A stretch of 64,000 nucleotides of DNA, taken from Siccirubricoccus sp. G192 (GTDB taxonomy: Bacteria > Pseudomonadota > Alphaproteobacteria > Acetobacterales > Acetobacteraceae). The first letter of the stretch is position 1, and every line of letters starts with the position of its first letter. Below are positions 62,296 to 64,000 of this stretch, one piece after another. The position numbers and the translations under genes are program-made. The stretch lies in the NCBI RefSeq assembly GCF_019084075.1, contig NZ_JAHREN010000001.1, positions 3,073,501 to 3,137,500 of the forward strand, read 5' to 3'. The notes beneath the pieces were generated by a model. It searched no databases and was not told where the DNA came from. It saw only the letters and a list, made by a program, of their open reading frames with translations.

Positions 62296-63332
62296 GCCGG
62301 GAAGCCGCCGCCGGCCGCGGCATGGCCCGTCACGGTGCCCGGGCTGATCGTCACCACCCGCACGTCGCGGATGAAGCGGGCGGCCTCCCGCGGTTCGTAT
62401 TCCGGGTTCAGCAGGTCCTTGGTGCCGGTCAGGATCAGGGTCTTGGCCCGGATCGCCCGCAGCGCCCGGATCAGGTCGCCCTCCATGCCCGGCGTCGCGC
62501 CGATATCGTGCCGCTCATAGGCCCAGGTCTGGTAGATCCAGTCATTCGCGTCGAAGGCGCCGATCAGCGCGGTCTCCTGCGCCGTCATCCAGGGCAGCAC
62601 CTCCAGCGGAGCCTGCGGGAATTGGTCGCGGTACATCTCGGGGCTGCGGGCCGAGAGGAAGCTCAGGATGTCGCGCCACAGCCGGATGCCGCGCTCCGGC
62701 GGGGCGGTGTAGTCGCCCTCGTTCCAGGCGGGGTCGAGCATGATGGCCTTGCGGCTCGCCTCCAGCACCGCCACGGTCCAGGCCGGGGTGCGCGCCAGCG
62801 GCACCATCGCCACCAGCCCATCCATGAAGCCGGGATGGCTGACGCCCCATTGCAGCACCTGCATCCCACCCATCGAGGGGCCGACCACCGCCACCACATG
62901 ATTGATGCCGAGATGCTCGGTCAGTAGCCGATGCTGCGAGGCCACCATGTCCCGTATGGCGAAGCGCGGGAAGCGCATGCGCGGCTGCGCCGTGCTGTTG
63001 CTGGGTGAGGTGGTAAGGCCATTGCCGATCGCGTCGGTGGCGATGATGAAATACCTGTCGGTATCGAGGGCCTTGCCCGGCCCGATCAGGAAATCCAGCC
63101 GGTGATGGTTGCCGCTGATCGCCGTCACCATCAGGATCGCGTTGGATTTCTCTGGGTTCAGCGTGCCATGCGTCACGTAGGAGATGCCGAAATCCCGGAT
63201 CACCTCACCGCCTTCGAGGCGGAGGTCGCCCATCCGCCAGAGCTGGTGCGGCGCCTGGTTCGGCCCATGCGCCGCGGCGGGTTGCAGCAGCAAGGCCAGG
63301 CCGAGCACGGCGAGCGCGAACAGGTTCCGCAT
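62223..63332 (-). CDS. Exported alpha/beta hydrolase of the MetX (homoserine O-acetyltransferase) family
   Basis: 369 residues. A signal peptide (MRNLFALAVLGLALLLQPAA) precedes a MetX-like fold: ISYVTHGTLNPEKSNAILM, the nucleophile serine in VGPSMGGMQVLQWG, an aspartate in LTGTKDLLNPEYEPREA and the histidine in TVTGHAAAGGG. True MetX is cytoplasmic, so this exported form is more likely an esterase or acyltransferase of unknown target. GGGAGGAATTGC precedes the start at 63332. Its 3' end is duplicated at 61565-61636. Confidence 0.88.
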   Translation of the reverse strand: MRNLFALAVLGLALLLQPAAAHGPNQAPHQLWRMGDLRLEGGEVIRDFGISYVTHGTLNPEKSNAILMVTAISGNHHRLDFLIGPGKALDTDRYFIIATDAIGNGLTTSPSNSTAQPRMRFPRFAIRDMVASQHRLLTEHLGINHVVAVVGPSMGGMQVLQWGVSHPGFMDGLVAMVPLARTPAWTVAVLEASRKAIMLDPAWNEGDYTAPPERGIRLWRDILSFLSARSPEMYRDQFPQAPLEVLPWMTAQETALIGAFDANDWIYQTWAYERHDIGATPGMEGDLIRALRAIRAKTLILTGTKDLLNPEYEPREAARFIRDVRVVTISPGTVTGHAAAGGGFPADVDFLNQETAAFLEQVTRAPRPR

Positions 63333-63414
63333 GCAATTCCTCCCTTCGGTCTGACGCCGATGCGCCAAGCCTAGGGGAGGACATGCGGCCGGGGGAAACG
63401 AAATCCGGCGAGGC

Positions 63415-64000
63415 TCAGGCCAGCAGCACGATCTTCCCGAAATGCTGGTTCGCCTTCATATGCGCCAGCGCCGCCACCGCCTCCTCCAACGGGAAGGTCC
63501 GGTCGAGCGGCAGGCGCAGCCTGCCGGCCTCCACCGCCGCCCAGAGATCGGCGCGCATCCGGCGGTTGATCTCCCGGACTTCCTCCAGGCTGCGGGTGCG
63601 GAAGGTGACGCCGATATAACTGATCCGCCGCATCGCATGCAGGTCGTAGTCGAACTCGCCCCTGCTGCCGCCGAGGCGCCCGACATTCACGATGCGCCCG
63701 AGGATGGCGCAGGCCCGCAGATTGCCGTTCGCGACACTCGCGGAGACCTGGTCCACGATCAGCTCGACCCCCTTGCCGTCGGTGGCCTCCAGCACCCGGT
63801 CCGGCCAGGCGGCATCGCCGGTGTCGATCGCGATGTCGCAGCCATAGTCCTTGAGCTTCGCCCGCCGCCCCGCATTGGTGGAGCTGCCGAGCACCAGCTT
63901 CGCGCCCATCAGCTTCGCGATCTGCATGCCCATCAGCCCGACCCCGGAGGAGGCGCCCTGGATCAGGATGCTCTCGCCCGCTGTCAGGCGGCCATTCGTC
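63415..64000 (-). CDS. Zinc-type alcohol dehydrogenase / quinone oxidoreductase, 3' part
   Basis: Runs off the right edge; about 194 codons are visible. The medium-chain dehydrogenase nucleotide-binding motif ILIQGASSGVGLMGMQ, KLVLGSSTNAGRRAKLKDYG, and the end FPLEEAVAALAHMKANQHFG with GKIVLLA are typical of the quinone-oxidoreductase-like MDR subfamily, which often lacks zinc. The N-terminal domain with any catalytic zinc ligands is not visible. It lies 82 bases upstream of the exported hydrolase's start, on the same strand. Confidence 0.88.
   Translation of the reverse strand, partial: TNGRLTAGESILIQGASSGVGLMGMQIAKLMGAKLVLGSSTNAGRRAKLKDYGCDIAIDTGDAAWPDRVLEATDGKGVELIVDQVSASVANGNLRACAILGRIVNVGRLGGSRGEFDYDLHAMRRISYIGVTFRTRSLEEVREINRRMRADLWAAVEAGRLRLPLDRTFPLEEAVAALAHMKANQHFGKIVLLA

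Noticed and set aside
1-64000. CRISPR arrays, tRNA or rRNA genes, prophage, defence system
   Set aside because: Reading both strands revealed no regularly spaced repeats, no cloverleaf-like or rRNA-like segment, and no phage structural or nuclease-defence genes. A computed tRNA search would be needed to exclude a missed tRNA.

Overview
The window is a GC-rich chromosomal segment of an alphaproteobacterium, most likely Acetobacteraceae of the Roseomonas type. Evidence for this is the alphaproteobacterial gene order (pdhC-lpdA-lipA-ratA; slt/dapA-smpB; folK-rpoZ-spoT-acpS), a fused SecDF, and many orphan TctC/Bug solute receptors. The taxonomic name is an inference from gene content; no rRNA or tRNA gene was seen. 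The window opens inside pdhC and closes inside a zinc-type dehydrogenase gene.

Layout. 1-4.5 kb: end of the pyruvate dehydrogenase operon with an embedded GNAT gene, lpdA, lipA, a RatA/COQ10-like gene and a GST. 4.5-14.6 kb: DUF1185, DUF4337 and phasin-like genes, threonine aldolase, YraN, an exported TPR protein, DUF2252, and a minus-strand run slt - alpha/beta hydrolase - pgpA - cinA. 14.8-22 kb: housekeeping block dapA, smpB, a sulfite-oxidase-like enzyme, uracil-DNA glycosylase, NYN nuclease, folK, rpoZ, spoT, acpS. 22-26.9 kb: SDR, FrnE-like and GST genes, pobA, enoyl-CoA hydratase, cupin. 27-38 kb: an accessory catabolic region in which TctC receptors alternate with FAD monooxygenase, 3-hydroxyisobutyrate dehydrogenase-like, cyclase, tartrate dehydrogenase-like and DUF1028 genes; no TctA or TctB partner is present. 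38-45 kb: a phospholipase D/EEP pair resembling the E. coli cls/ybhP arrangement, a CBS protein, DUF533, an SLC13 permease. 45-50 kb: cupin, class II aldolase, iron alcohol dehydrogenase, EAL protein and a TctC gene placed directly behind secDF. 52.8-57 kb: a Gfo/Idh oxidoreductase, then zinc-related zur facing hisI - COG0523 GTPase - lpxB. 57-64 kb: an operon NUDIX - alaX - sseA - metC, a DMT transporter, an odd AT-richer island, and an exported MetX-like hydrolase.

Two features stand out. First, nine otherwise normal genes each carry a single one-base frameshift. Four are in G/C homopolymers and two share the same GGATTG-to-GGAATTG change. This looks more like uncorrected sequence error than biology, so these genes are listed as frameshifted, not as proven dead. 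Second, the junction between the convergent DMT transporter and MetX-like hydrolase exists twice, as direct repeats of about 110 bp at roughly 90% identity flanking about 550 bp of compositionally foreign DNA with a possible 39-residue membrane peptide. This is the best candidate for something undescribed. Others are tandem perfect hairpins placed at TAG stop codons after lpdA and pobA, and the zur/hisI/COG0523/lpxB arrangement. No CRISPR array, transposase, phage gene, defence system or secondary-metabolite cluster was found.
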